Shown: positions 25,084-35,238, counted from the first letter of the stretch. The stretch is DNA of 64,000 nt from CAWBRT01 sp963832785 (GCA_963832785.1 CAWHVF010000006.1:1-64000), one strand, 5' to 3'. The notes: generated from the sequence alone by a model not told the origin. Translations and numbers: made by a program.

Positions 25084-26640
25084 CTAGTGAGCTGCCATGG
25101 AATTGTCCGAGCGGGAGTGCCTGGGCCTCTGCATAATCGGAACAAGCAAGATGCACGCCAGGAACAGCAGCGCCATGATCTTGAAGGCTTCCACGAAGCT
25201 TAGCATGGAAGCCTGCTGCTGAACCGCCTGGTAGATTGTCGCCAGTCCCCGCCGGGCGGCCGTGCTGGGGTCGGTCCCGGCCTTCTCCATTAACTCCTCG
25301 GCGCTTCCCAGAAAACTGCGAAAGGCCTGGTCGTAGGGCGTGGTGTGGGCCACCAGCAGGGCCTGATGGAATTGCCCGCGGCGCGCCAGGAAGGTGGTAA
25401 CAAAAGAAATCCCGACGCTGGAGCCGATGTTGCGCATGACGCTAAACAGGCTGGTGGCATACCCTGTCTGTTCGCGCGGGATCGGCTCCATGGTGAGCGT
25501 GGTCAGCGGCACAAACACGCAGCTCATGCCGGCGCCCTGCAAAAGCTGATACCAGAAGATGTCCCAGGTGCCGGAGTTCAGGTCCATGGTCGAATAGCCG
25601 AAGAAGGCGATGCTGGTCACGGCAAAGCCGATGATGAGCAGAGCGCGGGCGTCGATCTTCTTGCCCAGCAGCCAGCCGACAAAAGGCATACATAGGCCGG
25701 TGCCGATGCCGCGCGGGCTGGTCCACAGACCCGCTGTTTGCGCCGTCCAACCCAAAAGGGTTTGCATGAACAGCGGCAGCAGGACCAGGGTTCCGTAGAG
25801 CACGAATCCGAGCATCCAGGCCAGTACCACTCCCGAGGTGAAGGTGCGATAGCGCAGCAGGCTGAAGCGCACCAGGGGGTCGGGAACGTATAACTCCCGG
25901 ATCACGAAGGCCGTCAGCCCGAGTACCGCCAACACGGCCAACGTCACGATGAACCGCGAACCGAACCAGTCTTCCTCCTGCCCCTTATCGAGCATGATCT
26001 GCAGCGAGCCCATGCCGACGGCCAGCATGGCCAGCCCGAGCGCATCCAGGCGAAGCGTGCCGCGCTTGATGTATGGCGGGTCCAAGACAAACAGCGAGAT
26101 CATGATCAGGCTGAAGATGCCGACGGGCAGATTGATGTAGAAGACCCAGCGCCACGAGTATGTGTCGGTGATCCACCCGCCAAGAGTAGGTCCCAGGATC
26201 GGGGCAGTGATGATGCCCATCGCCCAGAACGCCATTGCCTTGCCGCGCTCCTCGGGCGGAAACTCCTCCAACAGCACCGCCTGGGAAATCGGCTGCAGGC
26301 CGCCGCCGGTGGTGCCCTGCAGCACCCGGAAGAAAACCAGCAGAGGCAGGTTCGGCGCCAGACCGCAAAGCACACTGGAGATCGTGAACCCGCTGACCAC
26401 CGTGATCAGCAGCCGCTTGCGTCCGAAGTAATTCGCCAGCCAGCCCGTGATCGGCAGGATGACCGCATTGGCGACGATGTATGACGTCAAAACCCAGGTG
26501 GCTTCGTCAACGGTTGCCGACAGGCTGCCGGCGATGTGGGGCAGGCTGACGTTCACCACCGAGGTGTCCAGAACCTCCATGACGGCGCTGGACATTACCG
26601 CTATCGCAATCAGCCAGCGATTTGCCGAAGGGCGCTCCAT
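25084..26640 (-). CDS. DHA2-family MFS exporter, EmrB-like
   Basis: The 518-residue, 14-helix transporter has the DHA2 signature in TM1 (VMEVLDTSVVNVSLPHI), WLANYFGRKRLL in the TM2-3 loop, and GITTAPILGPTLGG-like motif C in TM5 (here IITAPILGPTLGGW), the antiporter motif. EmrB works with a periplasmic EmrA adaptor and TolC; neither gene adjoins. The start has only a weak GATGAG ribosome site. A perfect 11-bp hairpin lies about 140 nt upstream of the start and may be regulatory. The intact frame contrasts with the frameshifted DHA2 gene at 5665-7075. Confidence 0.8.
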   Translation of the reverse strand: MERPSANRWLIAIAVMSSAVMEVLDTSVVNVSLPHIAGSLSATVDEATWVLTSYIVANAVILPITGWLANYFGRKRLLITVVSGFTISSVLCGLAPNLPLLVFFRVLQGTTGGGLQPISQAVLLEEFPPEERGKAMAFWAMGIITAPILGPTLGGWITDTYSWRWVFYINLPVGIFSLIMISLFVLDPPYIKRGTLRLDALGLAMLAVGMGSLQIMLDKGQEEDWFGSRFIVTLAVLAVLGLTAFVIRELYVPDPLVRFSLLRYRTFTSGVVLAWMLGFVLYGTLVLLPLFMQTLLGWTAQTAGLWTSPRGIGTGLCMPFVGWLLGKKIDARALLIIGFAVTSIAFFGYSTMDLNSGTWDIFWYQLLQGAGMSCVFVPLTTLTMEPIPREQTGYATSLFSVMRNIGSSVGISFVTTFLARRGQFHQALLVAHTTPYDQAFRSFLGSAEELMEKAGTDPSTAARRGLATIYQAVQQQASMLSFVEAFKIMALLFLACILLVPIMQRPRHSRSDNSMAAH

Positions 26641-27125
26641 GATAGCTCATCGAGAATCATAAACGTTGCCGCCTCGCCGGTGTGAGCGCCGGCCGGCCCC
26701 GAACCGGTGAGTCCTCCGGCTAGAGGTGGGCGGGAGCTATTCAGCAGTAGTTTGCGGATAGGGATTTGTTTTTTATGATTGCCGCATCGAGCCTTTCAGC
26801 TCGATGCGGCGTTATAGGGACTACGCGCAACATAGATATGGATTGGGGAACGCCCGTTTCGGACCGGCTGGGCTCTCCCGATACACCATCGCCTCTGACA
26901 GGCCATTTCCGCCGTGGCGCCGGAGACGCAATATCCTCTACCGACCGTAATGATGCGCCGCACGGGGCCGGAACAAAACTGCTTCCCAACCTGACCACAG
27001 TTTCCGGCGGAATGGCCGTTGTCGACGGCGGTGCCGTCGGGTTCGGCTTATAACGTCCGTTCTTCTGATATGTGGCAGGCTCCGCGCCGCCGAGTCTGCC
27101 AGCTCTTCAATAACAAAACTCCTGC
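26641..27125. other. Intergenic gap with hairpin
   Basis: This 485-bp stretch lies between two leftward genes. A frame at 26766-27053 on the plus strand has no recognisable domain. Otherwise only the hairpin at 26781-26810 stands out. Confidence 0.3.
26781..26810. promoter_or_regulatory. Perfect 11-bp hairpin
   Basis: gccgcatcgag and ctcgatgcggc pair perfectly around the 8-nt loop cctttcag. No T run follows on either strand, although a T-rich stretch precedes it on the plus strand. It sits between the DAACS symporter stop and the EmrB-like start, so it may be a factor-dependent terminator for the former or a leader element for the latter. Confidence 0.45.
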
Positions 27126-28385
27126 TTACGCCGTCTGCGTGGCCGCCATATTGTCGTCAGTGATGCCTTTGCCCCCGAACCTCTGGAGCAGCAGGGCGGC
27201 GGTTGTGTTACCGAACACATTGACCGTAGTGCGGCCCATATCCATGAATCGATCCACTCCGGCGACAATCGCAATAGCTTCCACCGGAAGGTTAATCGAT
27301 GTCAGGATGACGGCCAGAATAACCAGTGAGGCCGCGGCTACGTTGGCGGTGCCCTTGTTTGCGATCAGGGTAGTGATCAAAATCGTGATGATCGAGGCAA
27401 AATCAAGGTGCAGGCCGTAAGCTTCCGCCAGGAAGCATACCGTCAGAGACTGGTAAAGTGCTGAACCATCCAGGTTGAAGCTGTATCCCAAAGGCAGAAC
27501 GAACGATACCACCTTATTGGGAATACCCGCATTTTCCAGAATCTGCATGTGCACCGGAAGGGTTACTTCCGAGGAGCAGGTCGTAAAGGCCAGCAGCAGC
27601 GGTTCAGCGACCTTCTTGATGGTGGCAAACGGGGGTAATCCAAGCAGGGCCACGATGATGCAGAAGACGATTCCGACCACCACCAGCCCGATATACATCA
27701 CCCCGATCAACTTAGCCATGGCGAAGAGCATCGCGCCGCCCTGGGTGGCAAACACCCAGGCCATGATGCCGGCAACCGCTATGGGTGAATACGCCACAAT
27801 GCCTTGAGTCAGCTTGAACATCGCCTGCATGATGCCTTCGAGCACTTTGACCACAGGCTCGGTAACCTTGCCCGCTTTGCCCAGGGAAAGGCCAAAACAA
27901 ATGGCAAAAAACAAGGTTGGAATTATCATCTGCTGAGAGGCAGCCCAAACTATGTTGTCGGGAATGATATCCAGCAGAAACTTTACCCAATTAATTGAAT
28001 GGGCAAGATTAGCTGGAATGTTCCCGGTGGCCTTAAGCGCCACTCCCGCTCCGGGATGGAATATCGCGTTCAGCACTATGCCCAGCACGACGGACATGCC
28101 GGTGGCAAAGTAAAACCAGCCGAAAGCCAGCCCGGCTAGTCTTCCCAACGTCTTAAAATCAGCGCTCATCTTATAGATACCCAGGGTGACTGCCGAAAAC
28201 ACCAGGGGTATTACGATCATCTTGATGGCTTTGATGAACGCCGTCCCAAACGGCTGTAAAGCTGCACCGAACTTTGGCCACAAGGCGCCGATCACGCAGC
28301 CTAGGATCAGGCCTATGACGATCTGAATCCACAAGGGAACTCGTTTAGGTTTCGAAACTCTCTCTGTCGCGTTTTCCGTAGTCAT
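27126..28385 (-). CDS. Dicarboxylate/amino acid:cation symporter (DAACS family)
   Basis: The 419-residue protein has the GltP/DctA fold. FTTCSSEVTLPVHMQ is the serine-rich hairpin HP1, GYSFNLDGSALYQ the TM7 NMDG-like motif (here NLDG), and IANKGTANVAAAS the HP2 region; MGRTTVNVFGN in TM8 carries the substrate-binding Arg and Asn. ATG 28385 with AGAGGA about 8 nt upstream is preferred to the longer frame to 28556. It imports glutamate, aspartate or C4-dicarboxylates with Na+ or H+. Single gene, inner membrane. Confidence 0.85.
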   Translation of the reverse strand: MTTENATERVSKPKRVPLWIQIVIGLILGCVIGALWPKFGAALQPFGTAFIKAIKMIVIPLVFSAVTLGIYKMSADFKTLGRLAGLAFGWFYFATGMSVVLGIVLNAIFHPGAGVALKATGNIPANLAHSINWVKFLLDIIPDNIVWAASQQMIIPTLFFAICFGLSLGKAGKVTEPVVKVLEGIMQAMFKLTQGIVAYSPIAVAGIMAWVFATQGGAMLFAMAKLIGVMYIGLVVVGIVFCIIVALLGLPPFATIKKVAEPLLLAFTTCSSEVTLPVHMQILENAGIPNKVVSFVLPLGYSFNLDGSALYQSLTVCFLAEAYGLHLDFASIITILITTLIANKGTANVAAASLVILAVILTSINLPVEAIAIVAGVDRFMDMGRTTVNVFGNTTAALLLQRFGGKGITDDNMAATQTA

Positions 28386-29063
28386 AAATTGTTCCTCTCG
28401 GTCGTTTGCTTTGCTTGCATACTTTACTCCCCGCGAGCCCGGCAGCCAAAAAGAAGCCGGCGCTTGGCGCTTCTCAGCTTGGAGCACGGGGAGCCGGATC
28501 GGAACGGCGCGGGCGACTTCGCGATAGAAGCGGCCTTGCGCCGCAGTTAAGCCCAACTAAATCATGGACTTGGCCGGTTGCCCCTGTACTGGAGAGAACC
28601 CCACGAGGTGGCCTCACCGTTTTCCACTTCAATAAAGATGTAGCCATTACGTGATGCTTTATTTTGTGAGGAATATCCGAGCCTGTCAAAGGAAATTATT
28701 ACCCTGCCGAGCCATTCGGCCGCGCCGAACTGCGGAAGGGAGCCCCCCGCCCCTTTTCAAATTATTTGCACCAAAAACGGTGCAGGCGAGTGAATGGTCC
28801 TCGTCGCTGAGTGATTTCAATGTCCAGAAAGCCACGGGAATCTGGGCGGTAGCACGGACCAGCCTAAGTCGCTAGAGGACTACCCGTCGGCAGCAGGCAC
28901 ACCAAGGCTGCTGGTAGTGGGTCAATTTGAAGGGTGCCCCAGGTTCCGCGCCGCGCTTTTCGGCGCTAACCTGGAGGATTGGCCCCACGTAAGCCCAAAA
29001 GCAGGGCGGGACGTGGGGCACCCGTCGTTGTGGAAATTCAAATTGATCCACTACTAGGCTGCT
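28386..29063. other. Long intergenic gap with a 147-bp palindrome
   Basis: This 678-bp region lies between the DAACS symporter and the ABC permease. The right part holds the palindrome at 28911-29057. The left part shows no gene; its GC content is mixed. Confidence 0.4.
28911..29057. repeat. Large imperfect palindrome
   Basis: Left arm tagtgggtcaatttgaa (from 28915) pairs with ttcaaattgatccacta (to 29053) with one mismatch; inside, gggtgcccc pairs with ggggcaccc. A central sub-hairpin aggtt...aacct closes the loop. The whole can fold as a branched hairpin of about 140 nt. It ends 6 bp from the permease stop, so it could act as an RNA or terminator for that operon, or be a MITE. Confidence 0.6.
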
Positions 29064-29879
29064 TCATCCCTTGACAGCGCCCATGGTCAGTCCCTTGACG
29101 ACGTATTTCTGGAAGATCATGGTCAGGATAATGGCCGGCGCCATGATCGCCACCGCCGCTGCCATTACGCCGCCCCAATCGACCTCGGCATAGGAAACGA
29201 AGTTGTAGACCGCGATGGGCAGTGTCTTCGTCTTTTCCATGCTAAGTACCTGCGAGAACATGAAGTTGTTCCAGGAAAAGATGAATGACAGCGTGGTCGC
29301 CGTGATGATACCCGGCCCAGACAGCGGCAGGATGATTGCCCAGAAGGCGTACTGCCGGGTTGCGCCGTCAACCATTGCCGACTCCTCCATCTCGCGCGGG
29401 ATGGAGTTGAAGTAGGTTGACATGATCCACACCACGATGGGCAAGGAGATCAGAATGTGACTGAGAATCAGGGCGACGTAGCTGTCCATCAGGTTCAGGC
29501 GGGAAAAGACGATGTACCACGGCATCAGAAAAGAGATTCCCGGCATCAGGCGCGCCAGCAGTATGAACACTGCCAGCTTCTTCTGGGCATAGCGCGAGAT
29601 GGAATACGCCGCCGGCAGCCCGAGGATGAGCGACACGCCGACGGCAACCGAGCCGACGATGGTCGAGTTCACAAAATATTTCAGGAAATCCTGCTCTCCG
29701 AAGACCTTCTGGTAATTTTGCAGCGTCGGGGAAAAGATGAATTTCGGCGGCCAGGAAATGATGTCGACCTGCGTCTTGAAGGACGAAGCCAGCATCCAGA
29801 GGAACGGGAACAGGACGGCCAGGGCAATCGCCACGACCAGAAGGTAAAAGAAGATATTGGTAATGACTTTCCTGTTCAT
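29064..29879 (-). CDS. Carbohydrate ABC transporter permease (MalG-type)
   Basis: The 271-residue protein has six helices. The EAA loop reads EMEESAMVDGATRQYAFWAIILPLS, where the coupling helix contacts the ATPase. The first helix VVAIALAVLFPFLWMLASSFK is typical of CUT1 MalG-like subunits. ATG 29879 has GGAGTCG about 6 nt upstream. It lies 28 bp downstream of the partner permease in the operon 35109 to 29064: dehydratase, ATPase, binding protein, two permeases. Confidence 0.85.
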   Translation of the reverse strand: MNRKVITNIFFYLLVVAIALAVLFPFLWMLASSFKTQVDIISWPPKFIFSPTLQNYQKVFGEQDFLKYFVNSTIVGSVAVGVSLILGLPAAYSISRYAQKKLAVFILLARLMPGISFLMPWYIVFSRLNLMDSYVALILSHILISLPIVVWIMSTYFNSIPREMEESAMVDGATRQYAFWAIILPLSGPGIITATTLSFIFSWNNFMFSQVLSMEKTKTLPIAVYNFVSYAEVDWGGVMAAAVAIMAPAIILTMIFQKYVVKGLTMGAVKG

Positions 29880-29907
29880 CGGCGACTCCAGAAGCGATTC
29901 ACCCGGC

Positions 29908-30787
29908 TCAAATCTCTGACGAAGCCCGCAGCTTCATGATTCCCAGGCTGCACAAAAAGACAACCAGAAAAAGGGCGACGAGAATGACTGAGGACTGCCC
30001 CATGCGGAAATACTCGAAGCTGTACTTGAAGCCCATGATATTGAGCGTTTCCGAGGCATAGCCCGGCCCGCCGCCGGTCATGGCAAAAATGATGTCGAAG
30101 GTCTTCAGCGCGTCGATGAGCCGAAGGATCACGGCCGTCAGGATGACCGGCATCACCATGGGAATGGTGACATACCTCAGGATCTGCCATTCGCTTGCGC
30201 CATCGACGCGCGCCGCCTCGACGGGTTCCTCAGAGAGACTTGCCAGACCAGCCAGCACGATCAGCGTAATCATCGGCGTCCACTGCCAGACGTCGACCAG
30301 GATCAGCGACGGAATTACCGATCCGGCGCTGGAAACCCAGAGCCCCTGCGGCAATCCCAGCGACTTGAGAACAAAGTTGGCCAAGCCCGATGGTCGGATC
30401 GTAGAAAAGATTGAAAACGATGCCCACAGCGACCGGCGTGGCGACCAGCGGCAAAAGCAGCAGCAGCTTGGCAACGCTCTTACCGACAAACGCCCGGTTG
30501 AGAATGAGCGCGATGACCACGCCGAGAAAGCTCTCGATCACCACCGCCAAAAAAGTGAAAGAGAACGTTCTGCCAACCGCATCCCGAAAACGCGGCTCGG
30601 CAAGCACCCGCAGGTAACTGTTGATGCCATTGAAAGAAAACGGCATTCCGGAGGTGAGGTTCCAGTTGGTAAAGCTCAGGAACAACGTGTAGAGAACGGG
30701 GAAGATCATCAGCAAGGCGACAAAAATGATTGCCGGAAGCGGGAACAGTATTCGCAGCTTGCGTTCGGCAGAGCTCGACTGAATCAT
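29908..30787 (-). CDS. Carbohydrate ABC transporter permease (MalF-type), frameshifted
   Basis: The first frame, from ATG 30787, covers helices 1-3 (ILFPLPAIIFVALLMIFPVLYTLFL; FFSFTFLAVVIES-type region) to VGIVFNLFYDPTIG. Coding then continues in the next frame with GLANFVLKSLGLPQG and the EAA loop EEPVEAARVDGASEWQILRYVTIP to the stop at 29908. A single extra G in the run near 30383-30390 explains the break. Corrected length is about 293 residues, normal for CUT1 MalF-like permeases. It pairs with the MalG-type subunit directly downstream. Confidence 0.75.
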
Positions 30788-30961
30788 GAGGCGCCCCTGA
30801 TTTCAAACATCCTGGACGAAAAAGACCACTCCGCGAATACCGGCCACCGGTCTAAGGTCAAGCAGCCCGGCAAGCGCCGCAACAGCGCTCGCCGGGTAAC
30901 CTCATGGCCCGCACTCGATTACAGGACAACATCGGCCGCTACATCGCCGTGCCGCAAGCCG

Positions 30962-32217
30962 CTACTGGCCGAATTCCCCGGTTTCCTTGAGGATTTCGTT
31001 CACCTTGGTGGCCTTTTGCTTGGCCATCTTTTCCAGATTCGGCGACTGACCCTTGGTATTGATCGATTCGATAACCAGCTCGCCGATCAGATCACGTGCT
31101 TCGCCGACTGCGCTCATGTATGGCCGATCCAGCGGATTGCCGTGCATTGCGGCATAGGCGCGGGTCTGGACTAGCCCCGGATTGATCTTGGCCAGTCACC
31201 GCCTTGTCTCCCCACACGGACGAACGCGCCATAGTGATGTTGGTAAGCATCGCCTTGGTGGCCAGTTCCTTGCTCGTCGCCCACTCCAGGAAGCGCATTG
31301 CCTCAGCCTTGTTCTTCGATTGCTTACTGACCGCCATGCCCCACGAGCACACGATAAACGGCGAGTTCATCTTGGGGCCGGCCGGGAAGTTGGCGATGCC
31401 GACGTTGCCGGCTCCGACTTGCGTCTTGGCCGGATCGACGATCTCACCGTAGAACACGGAAGCATCCGTCCACATGGCGATCTTGCCAGCCTGGAACAGC
31501 GGCATGATGTTCTCCCACGACATCGACGTCACGCCCTTGGGACCATAGTTGCCCAGCAGCTTGCCGTAGAAGCGAATGGCGTCGACCGCGGGTTTGGAGT
31601 CAAAAACAGCCATGCCCTTGTCAAGATAAAGTCCGCCGTAGTTGTAGACATAGCTCGACAATTGGGTCACAGCGGCTGCGCCTTTGCCGCGCGAGGCAAT
31701 TCCGGCAACGCTGTCCGAATTGAGCTTCTTGGCAGCGGCTTCCAGTTCGGCAAAGTTGGTGGGAACCTTGAGGCCGGCCTTCTGGAAAAGATCTTTCCGG
31801 TAATAAAGCACCTGCCATTCCGTCACCAGGGGGACGAGGTAGGGTTTGCCGCCCGAAGGTAGCGACGCTCATGACGTTCTTCGGATAATCGGCAAAGCTC
31901 ATGTTGAGCGGCTCGTACCAGCCGTTCTTGTAGAACATCTTTCCTTCCTGCAGGGGACGGGTCATGAACACGTCGATAGACGACGCATGGGTGGCAAACT
32001 CGGTCGTCAGTTTCTGGGTGAGCTGGCTTTCCTGCAGTTGTTCGATCCTGACCCGGATGCCAGTAGCTTTTTCAAAACCTGGGATGGCGGTCTTCAGCAG
32101 ATCGCCGTAAGGATGGTTAGCCAGCAGGACGCGAATCTCCTTGGTCTGAGCCAGGGCGCCCGTTGACAGGCAGAACAAGAGCAGAATAACCAGTGTTGTA
32201 ACCACTATCTTTTTCAT
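30962..32217 (-). CDS. Extracellular sugar-binding protein of ABC transporter, frameshifted
   Basis: The signal peptide is clear (KKIVVTTLVILLLFCLSTGALAQ), with GGAGGAAG 5-6 nt before ATG 32217. The mature protein reads as SBP_bac_1 type. Three frame segments are needed: the first to about 31855, the second from TEWQVLYYRKDLFQKAGL through KAVTG near 31195, the third INPGLVQTRAYAAMHGNPLDRPYMS to the stop at 30962. Each break is explained by one extra base (ggg for gg at about 31855; ggcc for ggc at about 31193). Corrected length is about 418 residues. It delivers a sugar or sugar acid to the two permeases encoded downstream. Confidence 0.75.
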
Positions 32218-32350
32218 CAACTTCCTCCACGCATCGATGGAATACACATCGGAAATATCTAGGTTGCAGACAAGATTTGTCCGGACAACCTGTTCCGGGC
32301 ATGGCCAAAAACTTTTTTCCGCTTGAAACGTGCAGTCTTTCCTTTCACGT

Positions 32351-32468
32351 AGGCGGCTGAAAAACGCGCCGAAGCAGCAAGCGAGGCGCCAGGTAATGCT
32401 GGTATCGCAAGAGCAGCGCACAAAAGCTTGTAAGCTCAACCCGCTTGGACCCTGTTTTTCAGCAGCCT
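32351..32468. repeat. Palindromic repeat family 2, full copy
   Basis: Terminal arms aggcggctgaaaaac (32351-32365) and gtttttcagcagcct (32454-32468) are inverted with 14 of 15 matches, enclosing 88 bp. Partial relatives are at 24980-25026 (right half) and 43950-43990 (left half with ccgaagca and gcgaggcg). It lies between the binding-protein and ATPase genes. Confidence 0.5.
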
Positions 32469-32469
32469 G

Positions 32470-33573
32470 CTAGACGACGGCTTGCATGGTCTCCTTGTCA
32501 AAGACATGACTCTTCAGCATCTTCAAATCGAGCTGCAGGGTCTGCCCAACGCTCAATGGCTGCTCGGGAATCTCCAGCCGGGCAACCAGCGAATGTGGGC
32601 CGCAAACAAGATGGACAAAAAGCTCCGATCCCAGGGTTTCGACAACCTCTGCCCGCGCTGCCATGGTTCTTTCTTCGCTGGCATCGCTTGCCGGGTCGTG
32701 CAAAGCGAGATCCTCGGGGCGTATGCCAAAAAGAACCTGTTTGCCGGCGTAAGGCACAAGGCGGGGGCAAAATTTTTCCGGCACTCTGGCCCGGAAACTG
32801 CCTGCATCGACCAGCAGGGCGCCATCCTGCGCCACCAGTGTCGCATCCATGAAATTCATCGCCGGCGAACCTATGAAACCTGCCACAAAACGGTTGGCCG
32901 GCTGCGAGTAAACCTCCATCGGGGCGCCGCTTTGTTGCAGGAGGCCTTTGTTCATGATGAAGATCCGGTCGGCCATCGTCATCGCCTCGACCTGATCGTG
33001 AGTCACATAGATGATGGTGGCGCCGAGCCGCCGGTGCAGTTTACTGATCTCGGCCCGCATGGCTACCCGCAGCTTGGCATCCAGATTGGAGAGCGGTTCG
33101 TCGAAAAGGAACACCTTGGGTTTGCGGACGATGGCCCGGCCAACCGCCACGCGCTGACGCTGCCCGCCGGAAAGCTCCTTGGGCTTCCTGTCCAGCAACT
33201 CGTGGATATTGAGGATATCCGCCGCCTCCCGCACCCGCGAATCGATCTCCTCTTTGCTGAATTTGCGGATCTTGAGTCCGAAACCCATGTTGTCCCGGAC
33301 ATTCATGTGCGGGTAAAGCGCATAGTTCTGAAACACCATGGCGATATCGCGGTCCTTGGGCTCCAGCTCGTTGACCCGTGTATCGCCGATGTAAATGTCG
33401 CCGGAAGTCGCCCTTTCCAGGCCGGCGATCATGCGCAAAGCCGTGGTTTTTCCGCATCCGGAGGGGCCAACCAGAACGGCAAATTCCTCGTTCTGAATCT
33501 CGATCGACAGGTTATCCACCGCCGTGACCGAGCCAAACCGCTTAACCACGTTCTTCATGATCACACTGGACAT
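32470..33573 (-). CDS. ABC transporter ATP-binding protein (MsmK/UgpC-type)
   Basis: The protein has 367 residues. Walker A GPSGCGKTT (36-44), Q-loop in FQNYALYPHM, signature LSGGQ (134-138), Walker B ending FDEP (157-160), His switch IYVTHDQ, and a C-terminal OB/TOBE region with GIRPEDLAL. This is the CUT1 sugar-transporter ATPase. ATG 33573 has AAAGG about 9 nt upstream and is preferred to the frame reaching 33693. The TOBE domain in this class can bind regulators. It is encoded between the dehydratase and the binding protein, consistent with an importer complex. Confidence 0.9.
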   Translation of the reverse strand: MSSVIMKNVVKRFGSVTAVDNLSIEIQNEEFAVLVGPSGCGKTTALRMIAGLERATSGDIYIGDTRVNELEPKDRDIAMVFQNYALYPHMNVRDNMGFGLKIRKFSKEEIDSRVREAADILNIHELLDRKPKELSGGQRQRVAVGRAIVRKPKVFLFDEPLSNLDAKLRVAMRAEISKLHRRLGATIIYVTHDQVEAMTMADRIFIMNKGLLQQSGAPMEVYSQPANRFVAGFIGSPAMNFMDATLVAQDGALLVDAGSFRARVPEKFCPRLVPYAGKQVLFGIRPEDLALHDPASDASEERTMAARAEVVETLGSELFVHLVCGPHSLVARLEIPEQPLSVGQTLQLDLKMLKSHVFDKETMQAVV

Positions 33574-33960
33574 CAGCACAAGCCTTTCAGGCGGAACGAA
33601 CGGAAAAGAACAAAGAACCCGACTTTGGCCTTCACTTTGACTCCATTGCAGATTTTCATCGCCCGGAACCCATGGCAGATTCCGTTCGGCCACCCGGATA
33701 AGCGGCCTCGACTTTCGAGTCGGTGCTCATGTCTTGGCGGTTCGCTCAATACGGCAGGGCTGCCTCGCAGCGATGCCTCAGACCGTATAAGCGTTTTGTT
33801 ACCAGCAATATGTAGTAAAAATGCTATAACCGGAAGAAAGAAGCAAGCTTAAAATTTGGCTTCCCGCCAGCGGCTGCGGAAAAACGCAAAATTATATCTT
33901 CTGGGGATCGTCCTGCGCGAAACGAATTATCGGCTGTTCTTCCGCCTCAGCCGGGCGTAA
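33574..33960. other. Intergenic gap with AT-rich promoter-like zone
   Basis: This 387-bp stretch lies between ATPase and dehydratase genes on the same strand. The AT-rich part at about 33795-33850 (agcaatatgtagtaaaaatg) is the likeliest promoter for the ABC genes. A repressor palindrome is not obvious. Confidence 0.3.
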
Positions 33961-35109
33961 TCAATCAATCGACTTTCTCTTCTCCCAACCCTGCCGGAAC
34001 AATGGCAGCCAGTTTCCCACCTTATACGGGTACTTGGAGATTTCTTCGAAGTTCAAGCCGGTGCCCAACCCCGGGGATTCCGGAGGCTGGATAAAGCCGT
34101 TTTCCACTCGCATGGGATTGGTCAACAGCCGCTCTTCCCAGGGCTCGTTAAATTCGTCGAAGATCTCGTGGATAAAAAAGTTCGGCGTAGCCATATTGAG
34201 GTGAGCGCAGACGATGGAGCAAATGGGGCCTTGAGCGCTGTGCGGGGCGGTGACGCCGTTGGCCGCGTGCACCATGCCGGCAATTTGTTTGGCGGCGGAA
34301 AGACCCAAAAATTGAGGCTCGAGTTGAATGATATGAACAGCATCGTGACTCAGTAATTCCAGGAACTGTTCGCGGCAGTAGTAGTCCTCGCCATAAGCTA
34401 TGGGAACGGGGCTGCGTTTGGCAACCTCTACTATGGAGGACATTCTTTGCGGAGGCACCGGGGCTTCAAACCATGTGGGCCGATAGCAGGCCATCGCCTC
34501 GGCAAACCGTAACGCCGTATGGACGCTAAACCGATTATGCCCCTCCACCATGATGTCGACCGCCGGGCCGACGGCCTCGCGCACCGCCTTGATGATCTCG
34601 ATCGCCAGATCGAAATCGGCCAGCTCGACGGTTCGCCAGGCGTTGCCGAATGGGTCGAACTTAAGCGCCGTGTATCCTTTGGCCTTCACCAGCTTGGCCT
34701 TCTCATAATAGCTTTCCGGCGTACGCGGCCCGCGATACCAGCCGTTGGCGTATACCCGCAACTTCTCGTGGTTGCGCCCGCCAATCAGCTTGTACAGCGG
34801 TTTGCCGCAAACCTTGCCGACGATGTCCCAGCAGGCCGTTTCAATGGCGGCCAGCGCCGAGCCCTGAATTTGGCCGCCGTCGGAGTAAACATCGCGGAAC
34901 AATTTCAACGCCAAAGTCTCGCTGTCAAACGGGTCATGCCCGATTACCAGATGGCTCAGCTCATGAACGGCCGCTTCCACGGTCTTGGCGAAACCGTTCA
35001 GCGTTCCTTCACCGATTCCGTGGACGCCTTCGTTGGTGCCGACCTTGACAAACAACCAGTTCTTCCACGGATTGCCCACGATAAATGTCTCAATGCTTGT
35101 GATTCTCAT
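33961..35109 (-). CDS. Mandelate racemase/muconate-lactonizing family dehydratase
   Basis: The 382-residue enolase-superfamily barrel starts with the capping domain MRITSIETFIVGNPWKNWLF. Barrel residues visible: Lys150 in ALKFDPFG, metal ligands Glu189 (MVEGHNRF, with His191), Glu215 (WFEAP) and Glu241 (YGEDYY), and the catalytic His290 in APHSAQGP. The GHNRF plus HSAQGP pattern resembles sugar-acid dehydratases (galactonate/gluconate type) more than racemases. AAGGAACAATGAC precedes the ATG. It is first of the transporter cluster, so it probably dehydrates the imported sugar acid to a 2-keto-3-deoxy acid. Exact substrate is inference. Confidence 0.8.
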   Translation of the reverse strand: MRITSIETFIVGNPWKNWLFVKVGTNEGVHGIGEGTLNGFAKTVEAAVHELSHLVIGHDPFDSETLALKLFRDVYSDGGQIQGSALAAIETACWDIVGKVCGKPLYKLIGGRNHEKLRVYANGWYRGPRTPESYYEKAKLVKAKGYTALKFDPFGNAWRTVELADFDLAIEIIKAVREAVGPAVDIMVEGHNRFSVHTALRFAEAMACYRPTWFEAPVPPQRMSSIVEVAKRSPVPIAYGEDYYCREQFLELLSHDAVHIIQLEPQFLGLSAAKQIAGMVHAANGVTAPHSAQGPICSIVCAHLNMATPNFFIHEIFDEFNEPWEERLLTNPMRVENGFIQPPESPGLGTGLNFEEISKYPYKVGNWLPLFRQGWEKRKSID

Positions 35110-35238
35110 GTCATTGTTCCTTGGCCGGGAGCGCCCGCCTCCGCAGTCCGCTCCGGGCAGGCTCTGACCGCCTGTCGTGATTCTCTGAAGCAGAGGAGAA
35201 CCGGGCCGATGTCCAACCGATTGTATCGCCAGTCGCTG

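Noticed and set aside
26766..27053. 95-codon plus-strand frame between EmrB-like and DAACS genes
   Set aside because: Begins in the hairpin, no ribosome site, no domain.
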